A stretch of DNA of 64,000 nucleotides, taken from the NCBI GenBank assembly GCA_947311845.1, contig CAMZMU010000062.1:53651745-53715744 (forward strand). The letters run 5' to 3'. The position numbers and the translations under genes are program-made. Origin of the DNA: Poa pratensis (Eukaryota; Streptophyta; Magnoliopsida; Poales; Poaceae). The notes below the pieces were generated by a model. The model saw nothing but the letters and a program-made list of their open reading frames with translations. It was not told where the DNA came from and made no database searches. Below, in pieces: positions 1 through 10,427 of the stretch (positions within the stretch are counted from its first letter, which is position 1; each line of letters starts with the position of its first letter).

Positions 1-792
1 CAAACTAGTTTACACACCATTAACTACCAAAAGCATGCTTACAGTGGTTTCAAAAGTAAACTATGTAGTTCTATTACAACATTAGACAACCAAACGGTTA
101 AAGTAGCTAGTGTGGAACATCAACTTGCATAAATATTGAAGCAGTTCAAAAGCATTTCATCTTCACCTTTACATCTTTTTCATGGCATCACAGGGTCGAT
201 ACTTTTTTATGTTTTAACTATGAAAGATAATATGTTAAAGAGCAAGCTATCATGAATTCATGATATATATAGGTGCTCAGAATATACAAGGTACATAATT
301 TATTTTTTCTCAAGCTCAAAGTATGCCATGTGCTAAATACAACATCAAACTAAATCTGAACAGAGCACTAAACAACTGTAGAAGGCGGTTTCAGAGATAA
401 CTACGTTCTACAACACTTGACAACCACAAGATAGTTAAAACAAAATAGTAGGTTATGTGGCATGCTATCATGGTTACACGATGACAACCTAACGTCTATT
501 CTAGTTCCCTCCAGCATAAAAAAAGATTCTAAATCACACCATAAATGTATAGAACGTCATACTTAACACACTTCAGCATCACAATGCAATTTAACAAAGT
601 AGGAGAAGCTAGGTGCCATTTTTAACAGTCAACTAGTAATACCGCATCATCCAATTTAACAAAGTAATAACAGAACTAGTTCTCCACACACCAAGTACTG
701 GATAACAATACAGTAGAATTCACAAAACTAATACGCGTCGATTAACAAGGACCAAAACACTAAATACGAGTGTGGGGATGAGAAACACTCAC
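1..792 (-). other. RPS6: RPS6 intron 2 (partial, runs off the left edge)
   Basis: This stretch follows the GTGAGT donor at the end of RPS6 coding exon 2 and shows no recognisable coding sequence on either strand. The next RPS6 exon must lie to the left of the window, so this intron is at least about 790 bp. It is AT-rich, unique-looking sequence. I see no transposon ends or RNA genes in it. Confidence 0.7.
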
Positions 793-960
793 AGCTTCTG
801 GTCGTCATCGATCTCCACCTTCTTCTGGCACCCCGTAGTGGGGCACGCGATGTTCAACTGAAACCAAAGCAAAAACCAAACGATTAAGCACCACGAAGAT
901 CACATCTGCGCACATCGGGATCGATTGTTCGGGAAGGTAAAGAGCAGTGCATACCTTCAT
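793..960 (-). CDS. RPS6: 40S ribosomal protein S6 (eS6), first two coding exons, partial
   Basis: eS6 is a structural protein of the small cytosolic ribosomal subunit and the classic target of S6 kinase downstream of TOR. Exon 1 is only ATG-AAG (955-960), followed by a GTATGC donor. After an intron (858-954) ending in TTTCAG, exon 2 (793-857) encodes [20 protein letters not shown] and then Lys-Leu. This matches the highly conserved eS6 N-terminus, in which plants have MKFN(I/V)A(N)[14 protein letters not shown]. Exon 2 ends in phase 2 at a GTGAGT donor. The two-codon first exon followed by a phase-0 intron helps explain why no long reading frame marks this gene. The rest of the protein (about 225 residues in the family) lies left of the window. 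Position 3 is Leu rather than the usual Phe, and Val replaces Leu after the KK pair; both look like tolerable variants. Identity is very likely; whether the gene is intact cannot be judged here. Confidence 0.9.
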
Positions 961-1240
961 AGTGGAGCTCCGGCGGTGGCTCGCGCGCGGCGAGCAACCC
1001 TAGCGCTGGCGGCGGCGGCGACGTCGGCGCGCAAGGGCTAGGGTTGTGGGCGAGGAGGGATGCGTCGGAAGATGTGATTTGAGTTTATATAAGTTGGGGC
1101 GTCGCGCAGAAGTAATGTGGGCCTCTAGGGTCAACCCGCTGGCTCACAGTTAATCTGGGCCGATAGGGGTTCTCTGCACTGCTGGGTAGACTAACGGGCC
1201 ATAAAGTCTGAAATGGGCTTATTCCCGCGTATCTGTCTCT
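961..1240 (-). promoter_or_regulatory. RPS6: RPS6 5' UTR and core promoter (TATA, telo-box, site II)
   Basis: Upstream of the RPS6 ATG on the minus strand there is a GC-rich leader and then a TATA box reading TATATAAA (1084-1091), about 125 bp before the ATG. Telo-box-like cores (AACCCTAG) lie at 1037-1045 on the minus strand and near 995-1003 on the plus strand. TGGGCC/TGGGCT site II motifs occur at 1118-1123, 1156-1161 and 1214-1219. Telo-boxes combined with site II elements are a known signature of plant ribosomal protein gene promoters and support co-regulation with translation genes in dividing cells. The motifs are seen directly; their function is inferred. Confidence 0.7.
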
Positions 1241-1696
1241 GCTTCGTGCTAAAAAAACAAAATGCTTGCTCTCTGACAGATAACTTGCTACGCCAGGTAC
1301 TTTTACTTTTTGGTTTGGAACATGATATGCTACTATTATCTGTACTATGACATAAATTCTATGAAATCAAGAACCACCAAGCTCTCCCTCGGATGTTAGA
1401 TTTATCCATGACCACACACAACCCGGTTTAGATGAATGGAAGACAGAGAATGAAAATTCCCGGTCATCAACTTGATACCACACTGTGATCGTTCTGTTCA
1501 GCGATACTGCGTTGAGCTTGGAGACCAGAGTAAGATAATCAGAAACTGTCAAAACCTGCATCCATATCAAATTGGAGCGCATATACCTCACTGCTCGGGA
1601 GTTCAGGCACACTGGCATTCTCAACACTAGAGCGACATCCTGCCAGGAACCTACAAAGATGATCTCGCACAACCGCATCAGCTCCCATACGGCTCA

Positions 1697-1876
1697 GGCC
1701 CTCTTTGGTTAGGCTTACTTTTGGCTTATAAGTCCAAAAACACCGGTGCTTTTGGCTTATACCATCATGTAACAATGTTCAGTTAAACGTCGAAAGCCAA
1801 AAACACCTATTAGGTGCTTTTGTGACTTATACGCCAAATTCTATAAGCCAGAAATAAGCCTAACCAAACAGAGCCC
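1697..1876. mobile_element. Tourist-like MITE (PIF/Harbinger), 180 bp
   Basis: The element starts GGCCCTCTTTGGTTAGGC and ends with the near-perfect inverse, GCCTAACCAAACAGAGCCC. It is flanked by the trinucleotide TCA on both sides (1694-1696 and 1877-1879). The interior folds back (TTGGCTTATAAGT against ACTTATACGCC, and GGTGCTTTT against AAAAACACC). Size, terminal sequence and a 3-bp TNA-type duplication fit a Tourist-like MITE. The TSD is TCA rather than the commoner TAA/TTA, so the superfamily is likely but not certain. It sits between the RPS6 promoter and the 3' end of the SnRK2 gene. Confidence 0.75.
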
Positions 1877-1879
1877 TCA

Positions 1880-2590
1880 GACCCAGTCCTTTAGACCATG
1901 AAGTCGATTAGGGGCAGATAATTTGGACCTCACACCTACCACAATAAACCAGATTTGAAGGAGTGTTTGCAGAATCATATATGCATAGCCATTGATTTTC
2001 TCCACCATACCACGCGGATGGGACAGGGCTTCACCATTACGAACACCATTCCTTGTTCCCAGATATAAAAAACCCACACAGAAACAGCAAACACCATGGC
2101 ACGCAGATCAGAATCTTCCACCGTTCCACCAGCCATTCTAGCAAGGGCTGACCGCACGGAATGGCCATGCAGCGAAGACATCACGAGAGTGAGTGTCTCC
2201 AAAATCTTGTTAGCCACAGACTCATGAAAGGACGTCATGTTTGGCTTACCTACACTTTACCCCAAACTATGCCTTTTGCAACAGAAAACTGTGTTCTCCC
2301 TAAAAGAAACTAGTATGACAAAAATTGCTGTAGAAAAAAAAGAACATCCTTGGAAAGAAAGACAGTCTCAAAATGGAAAAAAAGGGTGATAATACAACAA
2401 TTGACGAGAAGGAAATCACCAGGAATGCAGCGAATCACACCAACCAAACACATGGAAGTAGATATTATATTTATACACATAGAAAACATGGGTGATAATA
2501 CAACAATTGACGAGCAACTCTCCGAAAAACGAACAACGACATAGACAGAAGGATGAACACACAACACAAAGACAAGACCACACCTGCCCG
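1880..2590. other. Intergenic sequence and SnRK2 3' UTR
   Basis: No gene is supported between the MITE and the SnRK2 stop codon. The right part (roughly 2340-2590) must contain the kinase 3' UTR on the minus strand. It is T-rich in that sense and carries a perfect 25-bp direct repeat. The open frames here lack codon character and overlap each other on both strands. Confidence 0.5.
2384..2514 (-). repeat. Perfect 25-bp direct repeat in the presumed SnRK2 3' UTR
   Basis: The same 25 bases occur at 2384-2408 and 2490-2514 in direct orientation, 81 bp apart. In the transcript sense each copy begins CUCGUCAAUUGUUG and ends UAUCACCC. They lie 75-205 bases downstream of the SnRK2 stop codon, so both copies may be in the mRNA. 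They could be a small tandem-type duplication or paired RNA-level sites; there is no proof of function. Confidence 0.8.
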
Positions 2591-5500
2591 TCACAACGCA
2601 CAGACAAAGTCGCCGCTGTCCTCAATGTCCACGTCGACGTCGTCGATGTCGTCGAGCTCCATGCTCCCTAGGCCGGGCACGGACAGCTGCCCAGCGAACT
2701 TGGATCCATCACCCGGTTTCCGTGCCTCCTGAACGATGGCCATGATGTCCTCCAAGGTCTGCGGGGGCGAGTTGACGCCGACCATCTGCAGGCTCGTCTG
2801 GTACTCGTCGGTCATCTCAATGGGCAGGTTCTTGAGGAACCACGGGTGGTTCTTTATCTCCTGGATCGTTATTCGCTGCAGGGAATGGCTGGTCAGAATG
2901 CAGGAACTATGTGTTACTTTGGTTGCATACATAGCTGTTCTGGGAGAAGGATTACTTGCTCGGGTTCGCCACGAAAATCCGGGACAGCAGATGTCTGCAT
3001 TCTATTGAGATCCGGACGTAGTCAGGGACCGCATACTGTACGCTGAGTATCCGCTGCAAGGATCTTATAAACTTTACTCCCACACACATAATGAGGCTGA
3101 GCTAAACAAAACCAAATGAGCAATCACATACATCCAACGGAATGTTGGATAAACTCACAGTAATTGTCTTGCGGAAGTTCTTTGGTTCGTCAGGGTCCTC
3201 AAATGGATAGGCGCCGACAAGCATCACATATAGAGTTACTCCACAGGACCAAACATCAGCGACCTGGATTTGCAAATGGTGATGTTTGAAGGGTGCGGTT
3301 TGAGGAATCTGAACATTTAACAGGAAAGAAAAGTGGAAACTACCTTTCCATCATATTCCCTTCTAGAAAGGACCTCCGGTGCGATGTAAGCTGGAGTCCC
3401 AACGGTTGATTTAGGCTGAGAGTGTAACACAGAGGACTGGAAAGCAGAACTACCAGTAAGTATAATGGTTTATTTGGCAAGCAGGTAATAAAGGTCACGA
3501 TATGCTCTGCATTACTTTGGAGTAACCGAAATCACATATCTTGAGCCGCGGCGCTTCGCTCCCATCCAGGAGTGTGTTTTCTAGTTTCAAATCTCTATGA
3601 CATATTTGCTGCAGGATAACAGGAAATGGTTATGTACTGTCTACTACTTTTAAGTTGTTTTCATGACTTAATTTGATCGTGTACCATGGAATGACAATAG
3701 CTAACTCCTGAAAGCAGTTGTTGGAAGAAGAACCTAGCCTGTTGATAAAAATGAACAGGTCAATATACCGTCAATAGAATGACACACAATTAAATGTTAG
3801 GCATCTTCAGTTGTGCTGAATGTCGTCTACCTCATTTTCGCTAAATCTTCCAGAACTGCAGATCCTTTCGAATAGCTCACCGCCAGCAGCGTATTCCATA
3901 ATAATGGCCAAATGTGTGGGAGTTAGGGCAACCTGAAAAACTAAGTGAACTCTTTTGAGTTTTCAAGCTGGATATGATAATAGATTTATACTTGCGAAAA
4001 TAAGGCATAATATATGTTTGTGCTCAAAGGAAATTAAAAGAGTTAAACTTGGAAAACCCTAGATCAATTTGGATTTTAAGATATTATATATATTTTTATA
4101 CCGGCTCAAAATCTTATTAGTATTGCGAGTATACCTTTTCTTTTAGGCCTTAATCAATAGCTTTGGTATTTGTATACTTATACACAAAGGTGGAATATTG
4201 AAGCAAAGCTTCTTTCAAGTGGAATGCATCACATGCAAGCAAGATTTAAGTCCAGGAATAACATTAACCTGCAACACTTGAACAATAGGCTATGATATTC
4301 TGCTAGGTCAATATCACTTCCAATAGTCATTTAGTGAAAAGTTTGCATTAGACCATAAGCAATTATGATATCTTCATACAAAGTCATGGACTCATGGTGG
4401 TCTCGATCCTCAACGCCAACGGCAGGTCCACAACAGTACTTACCCAAGTTAGAGTGCACGGCACTAGGACAAGCTACTGAATGATGATACGCATTCAATT
4501 ATACCTATTTAATACGTTCTCACAAACAGTTGAAAGAAGTAGCCCACTAATAATGCATGTAGAAAGAAGAAACAGAATAATCACCATAAAAGTCAGAGTA
4601 AGGATATATGGGAATATTCTTGCAAACAAGTTCATAACTATATGTAGCAGCATATGCTTCGAAGTACTCTAAATAGGAAAACCACAGAGGGCGTTTTAGT
4701 GTAACATAAAGGTATGTGTCAGTGTGTCACTACCAAAAGAGTCCTTTCAAACACTGCAACGAGGATAAAGTTTTTTAATATATTCCAATTGCCCTATTCA
4801 AGCTGATGGATGGATTACAGATAGACACCACTTTCTTGCTGGAACTGCCAAACTGGTATAGGGCAGAGGCTGAGAAGAGTTTCAAGTTGGACATTACATC
4901 ATATCATATATTTTTTTGGTATTCATAACAATATATGATTTTTGCATGTATTTTTAACATTAGATTTTGGAAGTGCGGAGTGTTTATTGCACACAGGTTT
5001 CCTTAAAAATGATTACTTTATTAGCAGGTGTTAGGACTTACGAGTTAGGACCTAAGGCTGAAGCTTGACATTTTTGCATAACTTTTTAAATATCTGTAAC
5101 ACCGGGTCAGCAAATTTACAAAATGTGTTTTAAGTTTTCCAGAATTATTGGACTGCGTTAATGCTTGCACTCCAGATCAATAATGATGACACTGGATATA
5201 AATGTTATGAATTTGAATCACTTCCATAGAAGTAGAATGGACTAACCTCTTTGAATCTAACAATGTTCGGATGCCTAAGTGATCTGTGGTTCATAATCTC
5301 CCTTTGAACATTCTCATCAATCTATGAAAGAATAGTGAAAATTAAAGTGTTAGTTGACCAAATGAAGGCACTGAAACATCAAATCAACCCAAATAAGACA
5401 AGGTGAATGTTTAGTTCCACAGGAGCAGCAAAACGTGAACCATAAAATGGTCAGAGATGGTGAATGTATGAAGCCAAAAATAAAATGGTGGTTATGTGCA

Positions 5501-7177
5501 AAAGACAAAGAGAACTTCTAGAGCATGAAAAATGAATTCCAGAATAGCACAAGGAAATAATCATGTAATATAAACCAAGATACATTAATCAAATACTCAT
5601 TACATCCAAAATAAACCTCATGGCAGTATCATTGATTGTGTGAAAAATGCTGAGGGGCCAAGGATGATCCATAAGAAAGATGCGAAAAGAGTCCATAAGA
5701 AGCTGAAGTGGACTGTAGGTAATAGCACATTCTAACAGACATGACCATATATGAATTTATCAGTAAAGCAAATTTACCTAAAATGACAGATGTTTGCTAC
5801 TTTTTTGTGTTCAACAGAAAGAGAATTTGCTACTTCTGGACCAGTATCGACCAGCTTCGTACAAACTTATTTAACTAACTACTACACCTTAAACAAGGGA
5901 ACCTTAGTTGCAACACACTCCAAGGAGACCTTAGAAAATTGGACAGTTTATCCACTTAGGCTGCAGCTCAGCTGCAAAACGGGACACGATGTATGGATTT
6001 GGTTGGTGACCATTTGATACTAAAATCAACACTGTTTGCCCAATAATAACTGAGCCGTGTAAAGGAAGATACAATGTTTTAACTAATCAAAAGTACAATA
6101 AGCCACAAACATCCAGCAGGGCTTAAGACTAATTAGCGCCAGGTGGAAAATTCATCTCTTGAATCAGTGATGACCAGAGCAGCGCCTGCATTGATAAGTC
6201 AGGAGTGATTCAAGACCAATAAACCGAATAGCGATGTCAACTGTATTTTCGTCAAAATCCAAGGCTTATTTCTAAATAAAAGGGCCCCAAATTTTGGGAG
6301 AGGATTTTGGGCATAGAAACAGAGCAGATTGGGGCTGCAGTAGCACGGTGGATTGTCACGCCTCCGAGAAGCTGGATGCGTGACCATCGCTTTAGTCCCA
6401 CCTCGCTAGTTGAGGAGGCCACGCACCTGCTTATAAGGGCAGCCTTCCTCAACTCAACGCCCGGGTTTTGGGTTGAGTGGTATGGGCTGGTTGCTGAACG
6501 CAGTGCCGTTGGCGGGGGCTGATCCCCCAAAACAACATCCAACGCTATGCGTGTGTGCGGTACTGGGCTGGCCCATTACAGTGGTATCAGAGCTGGCGTC
6601 TCCCGGCCCCCAGGGGGGGAGATTGTCACGCCTCCGAGAAGCTGGATGCGTGACCATCGCTTTAGTCCCACCTCAGCTAGTTGAGGAGGCCACGCACCTG
6701 CTTATAAGGGCAGCCTTCCTCAACTCAACGCCCGGGTTTTGGGTTGAGTGGTATGGGCTGGTTGCTGAACGCAGTGCCGTTGGCGGGGGCTGATCCCCCA
6801 AAACAACATCCAACGCTATGCGTGTGTGCGGTACTGGGCTGGCCCATTACATGGATCATCCAATCTATTGAGCGAGTACCAACTACTAGTAACTACTCGA
6901 ACAAGATAGCACCTAGGTAGGACCAAAATCGCGAAACCACCAGGTACCAACTAACCACTAGAAGTCCAGATAAAGAACCCCCTCTTCAATTATGACACCA
7001 AGAACCCAAAGAAAACCTAGTAAAACTGATTAAACAGAGAGGGAAATTCCGGCTCACCTTGTGGCCCCTCTCGATGAACTTGACGGCGAAGAGCTCCTTG
7101 GTCCTGACGTCCCGGACGAGCTTGGCCACCCCGAAGTTGCCGGACCCTATGTCCTTGATCACCTCGTACCGCTCCAT
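2591..7177 (-). CDS. SnRK2: SnRK2 protein kinase (SAPK1/SAPK2-like), nine exons, one-base lesion in exon 8
   Basis: This is a Ser/Thr kinase of osmotic-stress and ABA signalling. Coding exons (all GT-AG introns) are 7058-7177, 5247-5321, 3831-3932, 3685-3738, 3516-3608, 3344-3436, 3159-3263, 2956-3053 and 2591-2875. By residue: glycine loop GSGNFG 11-16, catalytic Lys33, HRDLKLEN 121-128, DFG 143-145, activation-loop serines around 149-158, APE 167-169. The last exon gives the SnRK2-specific helix and an acidic tail ending [12 protein letters not shown]. Start [16 protein letters not shown] and tail match rice SAPK1/SAPK2 and are close to wheat PKABA1, i.e. subclass II. Seven of the eight introns are phase 0 as written. 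Exon 8 has 98 nt where the family has 99: a G is missing in the Asn-Pro-Glu-Gln codons at about 2960, so splicing to exon 9 gives a stop after about 248 of 341 residues. This is either a pseudogenising mutation or a sequence error. Intron 1 holds a small LTR element. Confidence 0.9.
6354..6851. mobile_element. SMART-like small LTR retrotransposon in SnRK2 intron 1
   Basis: Two direct repeats, 6354-6580 (227 bp) and 6624-6851 (228 bp), begin TGTCACGCCTCCGAG and end GGCCCATTACA. They differ by a single extra AG/G step near the CCTC(A)GCTAG site. Only 43 bp separate them: a primer-binding site TGGTATCAGAGCTGG (6582 on, complementary to initiator tRNA-Met) and a purine run GGGGGGGAGAT just before the second repeat. 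A 5-bp duplication TGGAT flanks the whole unit (6349-6353 and 6852-6856). This is the architecture of TRIM/SMART elements: complete LTR ends and priming sites with no coding capacity, mobilised in trans. Plus is the retroelement sense, antisense to the host gene. The near-identical LTRs suggest a fairly recent insertion. Copies of such elements are known to favour genes and introns. Confidence 0.92.
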
Positions 7178-7631
7178 CCCGGACTCCCCTCACGGCTCGT
7201 AATCGGCACTGGAGCAAGAAGCAGCAGCAGACTACTGGTGGCTAGGTCGGTCAAGAACCGAGCGGGGGCAGTGGCAAGTGGAGTGGACACCAGGAGGAAG
7301 GAAGCAACCGAGCGAGAGGAGGAAGGTGGAGGGGGAGGAAGGTGAGGGGAGAGGAGTGCGGTGTGGAAGGGGTTGGCCGGTCGGGGACTTTTGACGAGGC
7401 CGGTCGCAGTGCGTGGGGGGCGATGGAGAGAGAGTTGTAGCCGTGTAGCCATACCGTCCGTCGTGGGCTATCACGCTCTGAACGAAGTGGTCGCCTACTC
7501 GCTGGTGGTACTAGTAATTAATTTGCAAAAAATCAAAAGAATTATACATCCGGGAATTCCATTTTCAACGCTCCGAAAATGATGGAGGTCCAGCACCACA
7601 AATCAGAAATTATCATCAAGAAACCGTCTTA
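7178..7631 (-). promoter_or_regulatory. SnRK2 5' UTR and proximal promoter
   Basis: The region upstream of the kinase ATG is GC-rich and CT-rich in the sense strand to about 7430, as expected for a grass 5' UTR. It becomes AT-rich around 7510-7570, where a weak TATA-like TGTATAATT lies on the minus strand (about 7540). I see no clear ABRE (ACGTGGC). A Helitron begins within about 460 bp of the ATG, so distal promoter sequence has been displaced. Confidence 0.45.
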
Positions 7632-7824
7632 TCCTATCCTACTATATAAAAGTAGGACAGATTCAGCCTCAGTTTCAGCATCCACGTCACCCGAATAACA
7701 TAGACCGTCCGATTGACGCGTCTGACGGCCTGGATGTCTTCAAAAATCGTGCAATCTACAGTAACACTGTAGCTGGGGATTTCTTCCAATCAGAGCTGGA
7801 CACGTCGCGCTCCAGTGCAACATT

Positions 7825-8290
7825 TTGCAGGAAACCCCCGCAAAGGACTGGATCGCAAATTCAAAAAAAGTTGAGGACCTCCGTGCAAAAACAACGGCGC
7901 AGTTCCCCCCTTCCTCCCTCCTTTCTCCAGCGCCGCCTACCGCGCCCTCGCCGCAACAGCCCTCCCCGTTCAGATCGACGGACATGGAGAGGTTCGCCGT
8001 CGTCGCTTCTCCTTCCTCCCCGAGTTTCGCGAGCCGAAGCGTCGCGCCGCCGTCGGAATCGACGCCGCCGTCGCACTTCTCCCTCCGCCGCGTCCGCACG
8101 CCGCAGCCGCCGCTCCGGCGACCTAGAAGAGGCGGCGCAGCCGCTCCCTGCCTCCTTGCCACCCCGCGTCCCCGCGCCTCCAGCAAGCTCAAGCGCAGAA
8201 CCCGTCTCGCCGCGGCGCGACGCCGGCGAGATCGACGCCGCCACGGCAGTGCCACTGCAGTCCACTGCTGACGTCATTACGACGTCAGCG
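7825..8290. pseudogene. GC-rich gene fragment inside the Helitron
   Basis: The block has strong GC and CpG content, quite unlike the AT-rich remainder of the Helitron. It is open in several frames on both strands; the longest are 171 codons on minus and 148 on plus. The plus frame reads as a Ser/Pro/Arg-rich N-terminal-type sequence (for example FAVVASPSSPSFASRSVAPP), resembling a plastid-transit or disordered N-terminus. I recognise no domain, and strand and parent gene are unknown. Most likely it is a captured first exon or promoter/5' UTR segment of a grass gene. Confidence 0.4.
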
Positions 8291-8299
8291 TGGGCCTAG

Positions 8300-10220
8300 G
8301 CTGCCAGAATTTTTTTCTTTTTTTTGTAGAAAAAAATCCTGAAAATGCAAAATTCCTGTCAAGTGGGCCCCACTTACTTACAAAATTTTCACAAATTCAA
8401 TAACTTTAAATTTAATTTATACATTTCAATCTACAATTCAAAATAACAATTATAAAAAATACTAAAATTCAAAGAATTCATATCTTGAAAACAACAATTA
8501 TAAAAAATGTTAAAATTCAAAAAAAAATCGTACCTTTCAAAGTACACTTCAAAATAATACAAACAATATATCAACAATTATAGGAAAAATATTTAAAAAA
8601 ATACATTTCAATCTATAATTCAAAATAACAATTATAAAAATACTAAAATTCAAAAAATTCATATATTCAAAACTACAATGCAAAATAATATAAACAACAT
8701 ATCAAAAAAATTCTAAATTTTAAATTTTGCAAATTATCAAGCTTTCCGCACAAAAAACATTCTAAAATTCAATTTGCTAAAAAAAACAACAAAAAAAAAG
8801 AGATACTCTAAAATATAAATACCTCACATATTATCTCACATAAATAATGGATGCCTCAAAATCAAAAATCAAAAAATATAAGTGCATATGAATAATTCAA
8901 CTTGCTAAATATTTTGAAATATGCAAAAAAAAACATCGAAATGACCGTGGAGAAAAAAAAAGGTACCAAATTTGAACTTCCCAGTTTGTTCAGATTTTTT
9001 TAAAACTTATCAAAACATATCAACACCCTCACATTTCAATTTACTAAATATTTGTAACTACGACAAAATATTTCAAAAATACTAACAACAGAAGAAAAAA
9101 AACACTTGAACATTTCAACTTACTACAAAATTGGAAGCTAAAAAAACTCAAAAATGTATCAACATTTCGACGTTTCAATTTGCTAGAAATTTAGAAAAAC
9201 GATAAGATATTTCAAAATGCTCATGGAAAACATAAATGCAACACACTTGAACATTACAATTTACTAGAAAATTGAAGATACTATAAAGTATATCTCACAT
9301 ATTGCACTATCCCTAATTATGAAGTTAATACAAATATTTATGATACACTACAAATATATCGAAGATTTCAATTTGGTAAATACTAAGAAATATGCAAACA
9401 AATTTAATAAATGCTGAAAATGGAAACTATTTAGAGATAACCATAATATATTTCCTCTGATTATAATGCTAAATAAGAAAATTACAACAAAATGGAACCA
9501 CAATCTACATTTCAATTTACTTACCATATTTGGAGCTAACATACCTTAAATCCCTCTAATTCCTTTCCTCTAATTATAAATTGCAAATTCCTTTCCTCTA
9601 ATTATAAATTGAAACTAAAATGAATTTAATAAATACTCATATAATGTATTTTGTCTGATTATTGAATTACATTTAAATATTTACAACAAACCACAAACAT
9701 ATTATATCAATTCGAATAGGTTACTAATTATATATGTATATAATCGACAAAATATAAAAAATATACTAAAATGCTAGAGAGAAAAATGTTAACTATTTTC
9801 CACATAAAACAAATAAGTTCGAACAACTCAAATGTTAACTATATGGAAAGACCAATCATATTTGAGCATTCCTACTCAAATTACAAATTTGAATATTCCA
9901 AAATGTCATATAACTTTCAAACCTGCTCATTTGGTAAACAATAAAAGAATTCAAATTTGGATAAATTCCAAATTGCTCATTTCCTAAAATCTATTTGAAC
10001 ATTTCAACTCAAAATTCACATTTACAAATTTCAGAATTTCAAGTAACTTCCAAATCTAATCATTTTGTACACATCAAAAGAATACAAATTCGAATACATT
10101 TCAATACAAACCATATTCGAAATCTAACCATTCCTCTAAGCACAAACTTTTCCAAATTCAAATAATATTCACATTCCAACAAAAAAAATTACAAACATAC
10201 TTAAAATTCATCAAACACAC
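8300..10220. repeat. AT-rich Helitron body with internal direct repeats
   Basis: This stretch is very A/T-rich with many variants of AAATTCAAA and ATTTCAATTTACTA. A block of about 65 bp is repeated with few changes at 8419-8484 and 8600-8665, and the phrase TCCTTTCCTCTAATTATAA recurs near 9562 and 9590. No coding sequence is supported. It is probably low-complexity Helitron filler expanded by slippage and short duplications. Confidence 0.6.
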
Positions 10221-10427
10221 ACGCGGCATTGCCGCGCTAATATCCCTAGTATTACACAGATCCAGAACGAAAAGATCATCGGGGCTACTTTGATCATCAC
10301 CCGGATAAGACCGAAGCGTGAGATGGATAACCAAAAGAAACAAAAAAGCTTTTGATTTAGGGTTCATACAGTTAGTAACTGTGGATTCATATAAGTCAGA
10401 GTAAGCAAACAATAACGCCGCAGCTCA

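Larger units (their letters stand above)
7637..10249 (+). mobile_element. Non-autonomous Helitron with captured fragment
   Basis: The right end has the Helitron signature: a 6-bp GC hairpin CGCGGC-ATT-GCCGCG at 10222-10236, a short spacer and terminal CTAG (10246-10249) followed by host T. The left end is TCCTACTATATAAAAGT preceded by A. This fits A^T insertion, although the exact 5' base could also be 7632 (the same TCCTA motif occurs twice). There are no terminal inverted repeats and no target duplication, as expected. No Rep/helicase coding is present, so it depends on an autonomous partner. Inside are a GC-rich gene-like piece (about 7825-8290) and about 1.9 kb of very AT-rich filler. Confidence 0.75.

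Noticed and set aside
1367..2238. Several minus-strand open frames of 60-100 codons between RPS6 and SnRK2
   Set aside because: They overlap the MITE and each other in different frames, have no recognisable domain and no splice-consistent model.
2956..2960. GC-AG donor (A|GCAAGT) as an alternative splice site rescuing SnRK2 exon 8
   Set aside because: The sequence fits a GC donor, but using it changes the phase and still breaks the frame into exon 9.
6307..6793. Open frames of 71-106 codons in SnRK2 intron 1
   Set aside because: They are created by the LTRs of the SMART-like element; the same peptide appears twice because the LTR is duplicated.
7740..8299. Four overlapping frames (138-171 codons) read as genes on both strands
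   Set aside because: High GC keeps several frames open; no domain is seen. Kept only as a captured GC-rich fragment in the Helitron.
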